In this document: positions 1 through 9,002 of the stretch, piece after piece
Layout: every line of letters starts with the position of its first letter
Numbering within the stretch: position 1 is the first letter of the stretch
Source: an uncultured Amylibacter sp.
GTDB taxonomy: Bacteria; Pseudomonadota; Alphaproteobacteria; Rhodobacterales; Rhodobacteraceae
Assembly (NCBI GenBank): GCA_959347345.1
Contig: OY365738.1
Coordinates: forward strand, 992,001-1,056,000
Direction: 5' to 3'
DNA: 64,000 bases
Position numbers and translations under genes: made by a program
Notes under the pieces: model-generated
What the model was told of the DNA's origin: nothing
Databases searched by the model: none
What the model saw: only the letters and a program-made list of their open reading frames with translations

Positions 1-534
1 CCAGATGCGAAGAAGGCGCGGTTTATAGCGGATTATGGTGTTACCGATTATGACGCGGCGGTGTTGTCCGCGGATGTGGCGGATGCGGATTATTTTGAAG
101 TTTTGGCAAGCGGGCGCGATGGCAAACAGGCGGCGAACTGGGTGATAAATGAGCTGTTTGGGCGGTTAAACAAAGCCGAATTGGGGATAGCTGACAGCCC
201 CGTATCGGCGGCGCAACTGGGGGCGGTGCTGGATTTGATAGCGGATGGGACAATCAGTGGTAGTGCTGCAAAAACAGTGTTTGATGTTTTGTGGAATGAG
301 GGCGGGGAGCCCGCCGATATCATTGAAAAGCTCGGATTGGCACAGGTCAGTGATACGGGTGAGATTGAATTGCTGATTGACCGTGTGATTGCCGATAATC
401 CTGCCCAAGTTGCTAAGTGTAAGGAAAACCCCAAGCTGGCGGGTTGGTTTGTCGGGCAAGTCATGGCGGCCAGTGGTGGTAAGGCTAACCCAAAGGCGGT
501 GAATGAGCTTTTGGCGGGGAAGTTGGGGATTTAG
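1..534 (+). CDS. gatB: Asp/Glu-tRNA amidotransferase subunit B, C-terminal part
   Basis: This is the 3' end of gatB, open from base 1. GatB is the kinase/amidotransferase subunit of GatCAB, which converts Glu-tRNA(Gln) and Asp-tRNA(Asn) to the amidated forms in the cytoplasm. The visible part covers the helical linker and the tail (YqeY-like) domain that contacts tRNA. It reads [19 protein letters not shown] at the window edge and ends [12 protein letters not shown]. The typical motif [12 protein letters not shown] near the C-terminus supports the call. The stop TAG lies inside the first unit of a heptanucleotide array that follows the gene. The catalytic kinase domain is outside the window. 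Confidence 0.93.
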   Translation, partial: PDAKKARFIADYGVTDYDAAVLSADVADADYFEVLASGRDGKQAANWVINELFGRLNKAELGIADSPVSAAQLGAVLDLIADGTISGSAAKTVFDVLWNEGGEPADIIEKLGLAQVSDTGEIELLIDRVIADNPAQVAKCKENPKLAGWFVGQVMAASGGKANPKAVNELLAGKLGI

Positions 535-566
535 TGATTAGTTGTTAGTGATTAGTGATTAGTGGT
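531..566. repeat. Heptanucleotide array at gatB 3' end
   Basis: Period-7 array of TTAGTGA/TTAGTTG units. The first unit contains the gatB stop codon. It is one of at least ten such arrays in the window, nearly all at gene 3' ends. Confidence 0.85.
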
Positions 567-576
567 TTTTTGCCAC

Positions 577-630
577 TTATTAGCTGGTCGGCATTGCGTA
601 GCAATGACGAAGACCCGCAAGGGCTAAATA
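577..630 (+). repeat. Terminal fragment of the interspersed structured repeat
   Basis: This short copy corresponds to the end of the element seen complete at 655-1022. It has GGTCGG, then a perfect hairpin CATTGC-gta-GCAATG, then ACGAAGACCCGC and AGGGCT. The same flanks enclose other hairpins in the other copies, so the stem is kept while its sequence changes. Confidence 0.65.
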
Positions 631-654
631 ATAATGAATGATTGGTTGTTATAG

Positions 655-1022
655 GTTAAGAGCAGAGATTTTTTGTTGCGCCCTCACTTCGTTCGGTTGC
701 CCACCCGCCCACCCCTCCTGCGGAGAGCTGGACGGGTTTTTATTGGCTAAAGCCTATCCGAGCATCTAGGCAAAGCCTAAATAAATTTATAAAGAACCCA
801 TCACCAATTCCCAAGTATTCTTTGCAAATAACCCACTCTAACGTCTTGTTATTCCAGATAGTAAATTTAGAAGCAAACTATCGTCTTGTAACCAAAGGGC
901 TTTTGGCATGCCCCCACGAAGCGGGGGCTACGCACAAAAGACCACGCTGGTCGGCACTCATTGTTTTAATTTGCGGGCAGGTTCAACTGCCCTATGTCGC
1001 GATGACGAAGACCCGCAGGGCT
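655..1022 (+). repeat. Interspersed structured repeat, long copy A
   Basis: About 365 bp, homologous to 59641-59887 and, inverted, to 60636-60975. It holds a CTCC-tgc-GGAG hairpin near 717-727, a conserved AT-rich middle (CCCAAGTATTCTTTGCAAAT), and then serial hairpins: GCCCCC/GGGGGC at 910-928, GACCA/TGGTC around 940-952 and GGGCAG/CTGCCC around 976-993. A 70-codon open frame across it (822-1034) has no ribosome binding site and looks incidental. Nothing transposase-like is present. It fills most of the gap between gatB and the transporter operon. Confidence 0.8.
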
Positions 1023-1025
1023 ATT

Positions 1026-1061
1026 TATCGTTAATCGTTAATCATTAATCGTTAATCGTTA
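1026..1061. repeat. Heptanucleotide array (TTAATCG type)
   Basis: Five imperfect period-7 units of TTAATCG lie just after the interspersed repeat and directly upstream of the transporter promoter. Confidence 0.8.
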
Positions 1062-1071
1062 AAAAACCCCC

Positions 1072-1101
1072 TTGACAAATCCCCCGATATTTACTTTATA
1101 C
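1072..1101 (+). promoter_or_regulatory. Sigma70-type promoter of the ABC transporter operon
   Basis: A -35 box TTGACA at 1072-1077 and a -10 box TTTATA at 1095-1100 are separated by 17 bp. This leaves a leader of about 70 nt before the substrate-binding protein gene at 1178. Confidence 0.7.
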
Positions 1102-1177
1102 TCCACCGCACATGATATTTGCCCGCAGGTTGAAACAAAAACACCCCACGGCAACACACAATAAAGGAGAAAAACAC

Positions 1178-2362
1178 ATGTACAAACTATTAACCACAAC
1201 CATTCTTTCGGCATCGCTGGCCAGTACAGCCTTGGCGCAAGACGTAAAACTAGGCGTATTCTTGGGCTTCACAGGCCCACTGGAATCGCTGGTCGCAGAA
1301 ATGGGACCCGCCGCCGAATTAGCAATCAAAGAAGTATCCGATTCGGGCAAACTGATGGGCGGTAAATCCGTTTCATCCGTGCGCGGCGATACGACTTGCA
1401 TCGATTCTGGCGCGGCCGTATCCACTATGGAACGGCTGGTCACGTCCGACAAAGTCGACGGAGTCGTCGGCGGGGATTGCTCTGGTGTTACCACGGCAGC
1501 CCTTACCAGCGTTGCCTTGCCAAACGGCATGGTGATGATTTCACCATCCGCGACCAGCCCTGCTCTATCCACGATAGAAGACAACGGGCTGTTCTTTCGC
1601 ACAGCCCCGTCTGACGCTCGTCAAGGCGTTGTTATGACCAGTGTCATCATGGATCGCGGGATTAACACCGTTGCCCTGACCTATACAAACAACGACTATG
1701 GCAAGGGTTTGGCGGATGCTTTCCAAACTGCTTTTGAAGCAGCGGGCGGCACAGTCACCATTTCCACACCGCATGAAGACGGCAAGGCAGATTACTCGGC
1801 AGAGGTTGGCGCGTTAGCCGCCGCTGGTGGGGACGTTCTGGTTGTCGCGGGCTATCTTGATCAAGGGGGCAAGGGGATTATCTCTGCTTCTTTGGACACG
1901 GGCGCGTTTGATACCTTTGTTTTGCCAGACGGCATGGTCGGGGCTTCTCTGCCAGAGTCTATTGGTTCTGACTTGAACGGGTCTTTCGGGCAAGCCCCTG
2001 GCACGGACAGTGCGGGTGCAGGCAAGCTGGTTGACATGGTCAAAGGCACGGGGATTGATGCGACATCACCTTTTGCGGCTGAATCCTATGACGCGGCTGC
2101 GTTGATTCTGCTGGCTATGCAGGCGGCGAATTCCACCGACCCCCAAGTCTATAAGGACATGGTACTATCTGTTGCGAACGCACCAGGTACGCCAATCCTG
2201 CCAGGCGAGTTGGGCAAAGCCTTGGATATCTTGGCAAGCGGAGGCGAAATCGATTATGTCGGCGCGTCCAATGTCGAGCTGATTGGCGCGGGCGAATCGG
2301 CTGGCAACTATCGCGAGATTGAAATCAAAGATGGCAAAGTGTCCACCGTTGGCTATCGCTAA
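1178..2362 (+). CDS. Branched-chain amino acid type ABC transporter, periplasmic binding protein
   Basis: This 394-residue periplasmic receptor belongs to the LivJ/LivK (Peripla_BP_6) type and feeds the LivFGHM-like transporter encoded just downstream. The start at 1178 has a strong AAAGGAG at 1162 and opens a signal peptide (MYKLLTTTILSASLASTALA, cleavage before QDVKLG). An upstream in-frame start at 1112 has no such signals. Two lobes are visible: the first begins KLGVFLGFTGPLES, and a cysteine pair (DTTCIDSG and GGDCSG) may form a disulfide. The C-terminus YREIEIKDGKVSTVGYR is family-like. The substrate cannot be read from sequence: branched-chain amino acids, amides or urea are all possible for this family. 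Confidence 0.9.
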   Translation: MYKLLTTTILSASLASTALAQDVKLGVFLGFTGPLESLVAEMGPAAELAIKEVSDSGKLMGGKSVSSVRGDTTCIDSGAAVSTMERLVTSDKVDGVVGGDCSGVTTAALTSVALPNGMVMISPSATSPALSTIEDNGLFFRTAPSDARQGVVMTSVIMDRGINTVALTYTNNDYGKGLADAFQTAFEAAGGTVTISTPHEDGKADYSAEVGALAAAGGDVLVVAGYLDQGGKGIISASLDTGAFDTFVLPDGMVGASLPESIGSDLNGSFGQAPGTDSAGAGKLVDMVKGTGIDATSPFAAESYDAAALILLAMQAANSTDPQVYKDMVLSVANAPGTPILPGELGKALDILASGGEIDYVGASNVELIGAGESAGNYREIEIKDGKVSTVGYR

Positions 2363-2373
2363 ACACCATTAAG

Positions 2374-2408
2374 AACTGCCCGCCATTGCGCGGGCAGTTT
2401 TTTATTTT
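2374..2408 (+). terminator. Rho-independent terminator or attenuator after the binding protein gene
   Basis: A perfect 10-bp stem AACTGCCCGC (2374-2383) / GCGGGCAGTT (2390-2399) is followed by a T-rich tract. It lies between the receptor gene and the ATPase gene, so it probably sets a higher transcript level for the receptor by partial termination. Confidence 0.85.
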
Positions 2409-2470
2409 ACACTGATTCGCATGATTTTCACGATTTTTCCAATTTTTCCCGATGTAGCCCAAATTTTCTC

Positions 2471-3247
2471 ATGATACGTATTGAAAACATTTCCAAAGAG
2501 TTTGATGGCTTCTACGCCTTAAACAACGCTTCGCTGGATATTGAGCGTGGGTCAATCACGGGCCTTATCGGCCCAAACGGTGCGGGCAAAACCACCCTGT
2601 TTAATGTCATTGCGGGGGTGTATAGCCCCAGCAACGGGCAGGTTTTCCTTGATGATACCGATATTACGGGCGTACCCCCGCACGAGTTATTCCACAAAGG
2701 CGTATTGCGCACCTTTCAAATCGCCCACGAATTCGCCACCATGACCGTGCGTGAAAACCTGATGATGGTGCCGCCTAAACAATCGGGCGAATCCATCTGG
2801 AACGCTTGGTTTAATCGCGGCTCTATCGCCAACGAGGATGCGGTTTTATGGGACAAAGCCAATGATGTCTTGGCGTTTTTGCAAATTGACCACTTGGCGG
2901 ATGAGCTGGCGGGTAATCTGTCTGGCGGGCAGAAAAAACTGCTGGAACTGGGGCGCACCATGATGGTGGATGCCAAAATAGTATTTCTGGACGAAGTCGG
3001 CGCGGGAGTTAATCGTACTTTATTACAGACCATAGGCGATGCTATTTTGCGTCTTAACAAAGAACGCGGTTATACTTTTTGTATGATTGAACACGATATG
3101 AAATTTATCGGTCGTCTGTGCGACCCTGTTATTTGTATGGCGGAAGGCTCGGTTTTGGCGCAAGGCACGATTGATGAAATAAAAGCCAATGAAAATGTGA
3201 TAGAGGCGTATTTGGGGCATGGACTCAAGAACACGAAGATAACATGA
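2471..3247 (+). CDS. livG: Branched-chain amino acid ABC transporter ATPase (LivG type)
   Basis: This 258-residue cytoplasmic ATPase powers the adjacent permeases. Walker A is GPNGAGKTT at residues 34-42, the ABC signature is LSGGQ at 150-154, Walker B is IVFLDE at 170-175, and the switch histidine is in MIEHDMKFI. The insert between Walker A and the signature (HELFHKGVLRTFQ and on) is typical of LivG rather than LivF. The residue after Walker B is Val176, giving LDEVGAGVN where most LivG proteins have Pro. Its stop overlaps the start of the next gene by 4 bp (ATGA), indicating translational coupling. Confidence 0.92.
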   Translation: MIRIENISKEFDGFYALNNASLDIERGSITGLIGPNGAGKTTLFNVIAGVYSPSNGQVFLDDTDITGVPPHELFHKGVLRTFQIAHEFATMTVRENLMMVPPKQSGESIWNAWFNRGSIANEDAVLWDKANDVLAFLQIDHLADELAGNLSGGQKKLLELGRTMMVDAKIVFLDEVGAGVNRTLLQTIGDAILRLNKERGYTFCMIEHDMKFIGRLCDPVICMAEGSVLAQGTIDEIKANENVIEAYLGHGLKNTKIT

Positions 3248-3963
3248 CACAAACTCACCCATTTTTAATCGGCAAAAATATGCGTGGCGGCTATGGCAAG
3301 GGCGCGGATATTTTGAACGATTGCACTATCAGCGTGGATATCGGGCAGATTGCCGTGATAGTCGGTCCGAACGGCGCGGGCAAATCCACCGCTATGAAGG
3401 CGATGTTTGGCATGCTAGACCTCCGAGCGGGGCAGGTTTTGCTGGATAATGTGGATATTACCCATCTTGCTCCGCAGGCGCGGGTGACGCAGGGGATGGC
3501 GTTTGTTCCGCAAACGAATAACATTTTTACCTCCATGAGTGTCCATGAAAACCTTGAAATGGGGGCGTTCCTACGTCGTGAGGGGATTGATGAAACCATC
3601 GCGCAGATTTACGATTTATTCCCCATTCTGGCGGATAAACGCGCCCAAAAAGCCGGCGAGCTATCGGGCGGGCAAAGACAACAGGTTGCCGTCGCACGGG
3701 CGTTAATGACAAAGCCTCGGTTGCTGATGCTGGATGAACCCACGGCGGGTGTGTCACCGATAGTCATGGACGAATTGTTTGACCGTATTATAGAAATCGC
3801 GCGGACGGGGATTTCCATTCTCATGGTCGAGCAAAACGCCCGCCAAGCCCTGAATATCGCCGATGTCGGCTATGTTCTGGTGCAGGGTGAAAACCGCCGT
3901 ACTGATAGCGGGCAAGCGTTATTAAACAATCCCGAAGTGCGCAAAAGTTTCCTAGGAGGATAA
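3244..3963 (+). CDS. livF: Branched-chain amino acid ABC transporter ATPase (LivF type)
   Basis: This is the second ATPase of the transporter, 239 residues. Walker A is GPNGAGKST at 41-49, the signature LSGGQ at 140-144, and Walker B with proline LMLDEP at 161-166. The motif VEQNARQAL is characteristic of LivF. It starts at the ATGA overlap with livG and is followed after 3 bp by the permease gene, whose Shine-Dalgarno (AGGAGG) lies across the end of livF. LivF and LivG are expected to form the heterodimeric motor. Confidence 0.93.
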   Translation: MTQTHPFLIGKNMRGGYGKGADILNDCTISVDIGQIAVIVGPNGAGKSTAMKAMFGMLDLRAGQVLLDNVDITHLAPQARVTQGMAFVPQTNNIFTSMSVHENLEMGAFLRREGIDETIAQIYDLFPILADKRAQKAGELSGGQRQQVAVARALMTKPRLLMLDEPTAGVSPIVMDELFDRIIEIARTGISILMVEQNARQALNIADVGYVLVQGENRRTDSGQALLNNPEVRKSFLGG

Positions 3964-3966
3964 ACG

Positions 3967-4989
3967 ATGGACTACCTAACCGATATTATTAATGCCATTG
4001 TTTTATTGGCGAACTTCATCTTTGTGCCGGGGCTTACCTATGGCAGTCAGCTCGCGCTCGGTGCGCTGGGGGTGACACTGGTTTATGGGATTTTGCGGTT
4101 TTCCAATTTCGCACACGGGGATACGATGGCGTTTGGCACGATGCTGGTTGTTATGATAACTTGGGGGTTTAACGCCGCGGGGGTGAGTTTTGGCGCGCTG
4201 CCTGTGGCTCTGCTGGCTTTGCCGTTTGGGATTTTGGGCTGTATAGCATACGTTTTAGCGACCGACCGCATGGTCTATCGGTTTTATCGCCAACAGAAAT
4301 CCAACCCCGTGATTTATGTGATAGTCTCTGTGGGTGTGATGTTTATCACAAACGGGATTGTGCGGTTTATTATCGGGCCGGACAATCAAAACTTTGTTAA
4401 TGGCGAGCGATTCATCATCCGCGCAAGGGATTTTAAGACGGCAACGGGGCTGAGCGAAGGGCTTGCGTTAAAAATGACGCAGGGGCTGACGGTTGTCATA
4501 GCCATTCTGGTTGTCGCCCTTTTATTTTGGTTCTTAAACCGCACCCGCACAGGCAAATCCATGCGGGCGTTTTCGGATAACGAAGACCTTGCCTTGCTAT
4601 CGGGTATCAATCCAGACCGAGTCGTTATGATATGCTGGATTCTGGTCGGAGTATTGGCAACGGTTGCTGGCACGCTCTACGGGCTGGATAAAAGTTTCAA
4701 ACCCTTTACCTATTTCCAACTGCTGTTGCCGATATTTGCCGCCGCCATATTGGGCGGGTTGGGCAACCCTTTGGGCGCGATAGCGGGCGGGTATATCATA
4801 GCCTTTTCCGAAATCATCGTGACTTACCCCTATAAAAAATTCGTGTTTTACATAAGCGGGCAGAGCTATAACCCCGAATCTTTATTGCAACTTTTGGGAA
4901 CGAACTATAAATTCTCGGTCAGTTTTGTGATATTGATATTGGTGCTCTTAATCCGCCCAACTGGGATATTCAAAGGAAAGTCTGTATGA
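3967..4989 (+). CDS. livH: Branched-chain amino acid ABC transporter permease (LivH type)
   Basis: This 340-residue inner-membrane permease has about eight hydrophobic segments. The N-terminal GLTYGSQLALGALGVTLVYG and LRFSNFAHGD motifs and the later FAAAILGGLGNPLGAIAGG motif identify the LivH family (BPD_transp_2). It is preceded by AGGAGG with ideal spacing and overlaps the start of livM by 4 bp. It is somewhat longer than the usual 290-310 residues, with an extra hydrophilic stretch (about residues 135-160) between membrane segments. Confidence 0.92.
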   Translation: MDYLTDIINAIVLLANFIFVPGLTYGSQLALGALGVTLVYGILRFSNFAHGDTMAFGTMLVVMITWGFNAAGVSFGALPVALLALPFGILGCIAYVLATDRMVYRFYRQQKSNPVIYVIVSVGVMFITNGIVRFIIGPDNQNFVNGERFIIRARDFKTATGLSEGLALKMTQGLTVVIAILVVALLFWFLNRTRTGKSMRAFSDNEDLALLSGINPDRVVMICWILVGVLATVAGTLYGLDKSFKPFTYFQLLLPIFAAAILGGLGNPLGAIAGGYIIAFSEIIVTYPYKKFVFYISGQSYNPESLLQLLGTNYKFSVSFVILILVLLIRPTGIFKGKSV

Positions 4990-6317
4990 TGCGTATTTCA
5001 AACCTAACCCAAACCCGCGCCCCGCTTTATTTTGCCATTATGGCGGTTATGTTTATTATCGTGGGACAAATGCAAAGCTGGAATTTGTCGCTGGCGATTT
5101 TGAACCTGTGCTTGATTTCGGCTATTATGAGCCTTGGTATCAATATCCAATGGGGCTATGCTGGGCTGTTTAATGTGGGGATTATGGGGTTTGCCGCGCT
5201 GGGCGGCTTGGCTGCCGTGATTATTTCTGCACCCCCCGTGCCAGAGGCTTGGGATGCTGGCGGAGCAGGTGTTTTGCTATCGGCGGTGATAGCAGGGATT
5301 ACCAGTATTGCCGCGATTGCCGCGTATAAACTGATGCGACCCTCACGGGCGCGAATGGCCGCGATTATCGCGATTTGTTTGATAGGGTTTTTGTCTTCGC
5401 GAGGAATGTATATCACCGCCACAGCAGCGATTGAGAAGGTAGAACCCGCCCGTACGGGCTTTCTGGGCGGGCTAGGCTTGCCCATCGTGCTGGCATGGCC
5501 TGTGGGTGGGGCTTTGGCGGGGGCGATAGCGTGGGTGATTGGCAAAACCGCTCTGGGCTTGCGTTCCGATTACCTTGCCATTGCCACGCTTGGGATTTCC
5601 GAAATCATCGTGGCGGTTATGAAAAACGAGGATTGGATGACTCGCGGTGTGAAAAACGTCAATGGTCTGCCCCGCCCCGTACCTTATGAGATTGATTTAC
5701 AGCAAGCCCAATGGTTTCTTGATTGGGCGGCGTGGTTGGGGCTGGATAGTGTCACGTTCTCCAGTATTTTCGTGAAATTATGCTATGCGGGGTTATTTAC
5801 CGTTGTTCTGGTGGTTATTTTCATCCTATCGCAACGGGCGTTAAATAGCCCGTGGGGACGGATGATTCGCGCCATTCGCGATAACGAGGTCGCCGCCAGC
5901 GCGATGGGTAAAAACATAACCGCTCGGCATTTGCAGATTTTCGTGCTTGGCTCAATAGTCGTGGGTATCGCGGGCGCGATGCTGACGACTCTGGACGGGC
6001 AGTTAACCCCTGCGGGCTATCACCCGTTGCGTTTTACGTTTTTGATTTGGGTTATGGTGATAGTTGGCGGGTCTGGCAATAATATGGGGGCGGTGCTGGG
6101 CGGTTTTCTGGTGTGGTTTGTGTGGATAGAGGCAGAACCCGTGGGATTATGGCTGGTGGATGTTTTGACTTCGGGGATGGGGGCAGAGCATCCGTTGCGG
6201 TTGCATCTGGTTGCCTCTGCCGCGCACATGCGCCCGATTACTATGGGATTGGTGTTGTTATTGGTGTTGCGGTTTTCACCGCGAGGGTTGTTGCCCGAAC
6301 GGGTTGTGAATAATTAA
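4986..6317 (+). CDS. livM: Branched-chain amino acid ABC transporter permease (LivM type)
   Basis: This 443-residue permease is the partner of LivH. Family motifs are visible: NIQWGYAGLFNVG, LRSDYLAIATLGISEII, SPWGRMIRAIRDNEVAASAMG and VGGSGNNMGAVLGG. It begins at tandem ATGs inside the end of livH and closes the five-gene operon (receptor, G, F, H, M). Extra hydrophobic segments around residues 80-190 make it longer than the minimal LivM of about 330-400 residues. A weak GGGGT/ACCCC hairpin lies just after the stop, without a clear T-run. Confidence 0.91.
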   Translation: MMRISNLTQTRAPLYFAIMAVMFIIVGQMQSWNLSLAILNLCLISAIMSLGINIQWGYAGLFNVGIMGFAALGGLAAVIISAPPVPEAWDAGGAGVLLSAVIAGITSIAAIAAYKLMRPSRARMAAIIAICLIGFLSSRGMYITATAAIEKVEPARTGFLGGLGLPIVLAWPVGGALAGAIAWVIGKTALGLRSDYLAIATLGISEIIVAVMKNEDWMTRGVKNVNGLPRPVPYEIDLQQAQWFLDWAAWLGLDSVTFSSIFVKLCYAGLFTVVLVVIFILSQRALNSPWGRMIRAIRDNEVAASAMGKNITARHLQIFVLGSIVVGIAGAMLTTLDGQLTPAGYHPLRFTFLIWVMVIVGGSGNNMGAVLGGFLVWFVWIEAEPVGLWLVDVLTSGMGAEHPLRLHLVASAAHMRPITMGLVLLLVLRFSPRGLLPERVVNN

Positions 6318-6382
6318 CTTTTGGGGTAAAAGGTTATGAACCCCGAATCACCAATAAACATCTTAATATACGCAACCCCAGA

Positions 6383-7267
6383 ATGCCTATAACAAAAACC
6401 AGCACAGAATTTATGCCGAAAAAAATTTACGCTCTTTGGTTGCAAGGGCGTGAAAACGCGCCCGAACTTGTCCGTATAAATTTTGATAGATGGGAACGAT
6501 TGAACCCTGATTATGAATTGATTGTTTTAACCCGCGAAACGGCTACGCCTTATTTAAAAGGGTTTCCTATTGACCCAAACAAACTGACCGTACAGACGTT
6601 TTCTGACATCCTCCGCGTTCGCTTGTTGGCGCAAAACGGGGGGATATGGACGGACGCATCGGTTTATCCTACCAGACCTTTGTCCAAATGGCTTAACAAG
6701 ACCATGAAAACCCAAACGTTTTTTGCCTATGACAACCCAAATCCGTACCACATGCCTGTGGCTTCTTGGTTTTTGGTCGCACGTTATGACTGTCCGATGA
6801 TTAAAAAATGGAATGACCTGATAACGCGCTATTGGTTTATGGAGCGCGAACCGATTCATCAAGAAAATAACGGCGATGAAAACCGAGGCGAGTTTTATTA
6901 CCCTGCTGATGTAGATGCGGAAATGGGGTTGCTTGATATGCGCCCGACCCCGGGCTATCCGTATTTTTGGGTGCATCATTTGTTTGGACATCTGTTACGC
7001 CATGATACGAATTTTGCCGCAGAGTGGGATGCTATCACGGATAACGACTACCTGCCCGCCGTTTTATTAGACCACTTGCACGAAGACCGATTTTTCTATC
7101 CTATCAGAAACAGACAAACCAAATTGAGTTGGAGTGCGCACAAAAGGCTATTTAAAAGGTTCAATTCCGCCTATACAAGGTGGTTGTTATCAAAGGCAAA
7201 TATGCACAAATTAAACTGGCGGTGTAAATCTTACCCCCTTCAAATGCTAAAAAACTTTAGAAAATAA
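6383..7267 (+). CDS. Capsular polysaccharide synthesis type glycosyltransferase
   Basis: A 294-residue cytoplasmic glycosyltransferase of the Caps_synth/GT32-like type. Evidence: KKIYALWLQG near the N-terminus, SDILRVRLLAQNGGIWTDAS at residues 74-93 with an acidic residue at 91 in the place of the sugar-nucleotide/metal site, and DNPNPYHMPVASWFLVA. The initiator may be Met11 (6413), since the conserved fold begins there; neither start has a good ribosome binding site. It is followed after 3 bp by a pyruvyl transferase-like gene in the same direction, suggesting joint action on a surface polysaccharide. The donor and acceptor sugars are unknown. Confidence 0.75.
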   Translation: MPITKTSTEFMPKKIYALWLQGRENAPELVRINFDRWERLNPDYELIVLTRETATPYLKGFPIDPNKLTVQTFSDILRVRLLAQNGGIWTDASVYPTRPLSKWLNKTMKTQTFFAYDNPNPYHMPVASWFLVARYDCPMIKKWNDLITRYWFMEREPIHQENNGDENRGEFYYPADVDAEMGLLDMRPTPGYPYFWVHHLFGHLLRHDTNFAAEWDAITDNDYLPAVLLDHLHEDRFFYPIRNRQTKLSWSAHKRLFKRFNSAYTRWLLSKANMHKLNWRCKSYPLQMLKNFRK

Positions 7268-7270
7268 AAC

Positions 7271-8230
7271 ATGCAAAATCCAGTTAAGCTGTCTAGTTTT
7301 TCTTACAGCAAATCCACAAATATCGGCGATGAAATTCAGACCATAGCGGCTATGCACGCGATTAAAAAGCTGGGCTATAGCTTTGATGGTTTTGTCGACC
7401 GTAATGATTTCACCCCGACCCGCACGGTTAATATCTTGATGAACGGTTTTTTCCACCCATGGGAATTGCCAGAGTTTTTGGATAAACGGGTGCGACCGAT
7501 TGTATCTAATATCTATATTAACAGGGCACCCCCCTTGCATCGCACGGCTCCACTGACCGTTGATGCAGAGGCTCTGCGTGGTTATCATGCTTTTGAGCCT
7601 TTGGGGACGCGCGACCGTGCGACCCTTGCCCTGTTGCAGGACATGGGGTTTGATGCGTTTTTTAACTATTGCCTGACCCTGACCTTTGATAAACGCGCGG
7701 CGAGCATCACGGGAGATAGGATTTTTATCGTTGATTTGGATAATATGTTGCCCTTGCCCAAACATATCCGCCACCAGCACATTGAATATATCACGCAAGA
7801 TTGCGGGCAAATTTATTCGCACGAGACCAAAATGGCGATGGCAGGCGAATTACTGGAACGCTATCGCACCCAAGCCAAACTGGTGATTACCAGCAAATTA
7901 CATTGCGCCCTGCCCTGTATTGCTATGGGCATTCCTGTTATTTTCTTTGCCGATGACCGCGATGAGCGGTTGCATTTGGTACGCGAATTCATTCCCATCC
8001 ATCCCTACATAGCCATAGAGTCTGAACACGCGGCTGGGAAAATATTTCCAACCCCTGACAAGGCGCGCCTAAAGGTTTTCTGGCGGAGGAACTGGCGCAA
8101 AATCTGGTATCATTTGCGCTATCGCCGTGCGTGGAAACGGATAGATTGGTCGCCCGCACCAGTGGATGTTACAGAGGTGAAAAAGACTATTTTGGGCAAT
8201 TTGAAACGGATGATTGAAAAAACACCCTAG
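7271..8230 (+). CDS. Polysaccharide pyruvyl transferase family protein
   Basis: A 319-residue protein resembling the polysaccharide pyruvyl transferase family (WcaK/CsaB fold), which adds pyruvate ketals to sugars or acts as a related glycan transferase. Features are STNIGDEIQTIAA at the N-terminus, GTRDRATLALLQDMG in the middle, and VITSKLHCALPCIAMGIPVI near residue 215, the family's SxLHxxIxxxxxGxP-type motif. The last about 60 residues are basic and rich in Trp/Arg. It overlaps the 3' end of the convergent methyltransferase gene by 4 bp. The precise reaction is not determinable. Confidence 0.75.
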   Translation: MQNPVKLSSFSYSKSTNIGDEIQTIAAMHAIKKLGYSFDGFVDRNDFTPTRTVNILMNGFFHPWELPEFLDKRVRPIVSNIYINRAPPLHRTAPLTVDAEALRGYHAFEPLGTRDRATLALLQDMGFDAFFNYCLTLTFDKRAASITGDRIFIVDLDNMLPLPKHIRHQHIEYITQDCGQIYSHETKMAMAGELLERYRTQAKLVITSKLHCALPCIAMGIPVIFFADDRDERLHLVREFIPIHPYIAIESEHAAGKIFPTPDKARLKVFWRRNWRKIWYHLRYRRAWKRIDWSPAPVDVTEVKKTILGNLKRMIEKTP

Positions 8231-8988
8231 CGGTTTTTATGAATCCACTTTACCCCATCTTGCCAACTCACAATCGGCAATTCGGGCTGAATATCCACGA
8301 AAAAATCAAACTGGGCATCGCGCAATGTATCGCCCAAATCGGTAATCTCGGCATTTTCGCGTTTTAATCGCATGACACCGACCCCGTGGTCTATCTGCAA
8401 AATATGGAAATCAATATCGGGGCTTTGGGATAGCTCATAGCCCAGCTTCCAGCAATCCCCCGTCCAAGCATCCTGCAAGGCTGGCACATGCTGCACCATC
8501 CAATCCGACGGCAAGAAATCGTGAAAAGCAATCCAACCTGCGGGTTTCAAACAAGCAATGGCGTTTATCGCGTCCTTACGAACTTGGGCATAATGATGCA
8601 AACCATCAATAAAAATGACATCAAACTTTTTCTTATTCTGGGCAAAAAAATCATCACTGGTCATTCTGTGGGTGCCACCTTGCGACGGATCAACCCCGGT
8701 TTTATCGTTGCAAGGCACTGCATCAAACAGCGCGTTGTTAAAACAACCGATTTCCAAATAACTGCAAGCATCATATTTGGCGACCAGAGCATTAACCGCC
8801 GCCACGCGGTTATAGCGCGTCTCATGCCAACCCCAATCAAAGGTTTTATCATGGGCATGATGGGCGAATTCTTCGCGCAAATCTTCGTAAGTCATGCTTT
8901 TGTGCGGCTCTTCCAAACAGGCATAATCTACCTTGCTTCTGGCTTGCATCGCTTTTCTTTTGGCGCGTCTTGAATATTTTCCAAACAT
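8227..8988 (-). CDS. Class I SAM-dependent methyltransferase (Methyltransf_24-like)
   Basis: A 253-residue predicted methyltransferase. The SAM-binding motif I is YLEIGCFNNALFD (about residues 77-89). The acidic end of strand 2 is in TGVDPSQGG, and the post-I segment KKFDVIFIDGLHHYAQVRKD is characteristic of the Methyltransf_24 group, often found in polysaccharide or glycan gene clusters. The N-terminus is very basic (SRRAKRKAMQARSK). It lies 14 bp downstream of the GT2 gene on the same strand, so the two are probably cotranscribed and act in surface glycan modification. The substrate is unknown. Confidence 0.78.
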   Translation of the reverse strand: MFGKYSRRAKRKAMQARSKVDYACLEEPHKSMTYEDLREEFAHHAHDKTFDWGWHETRYNRVAAVNALVAKYDACSYLEIGCFNNALFDAVPCNDKTGVDPSQGGTHRMTSDDFFAQNKKKFDVIFIDGLHHYAQVRKDAINAIACLKPAGWIAFHDFLPSDWMVQHVPALQDAWTGDCWKLGYELSQSPDIDFHILQIDHGVGVMRLKRENAEITDLGDTLRDAQFDFFVDIQPELPIVSWQDGVKWIHKNR

Positions 8989-9002
8989 TGTAAAACCCTT
9001 GT

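Noticed and set aside
822..1034. A 70-codon frame in the interspersed repeat
   Set aside because: Other copies of the repeat carry frameshifts and differences inconsistent with coding, and there is no ribosome binding site.
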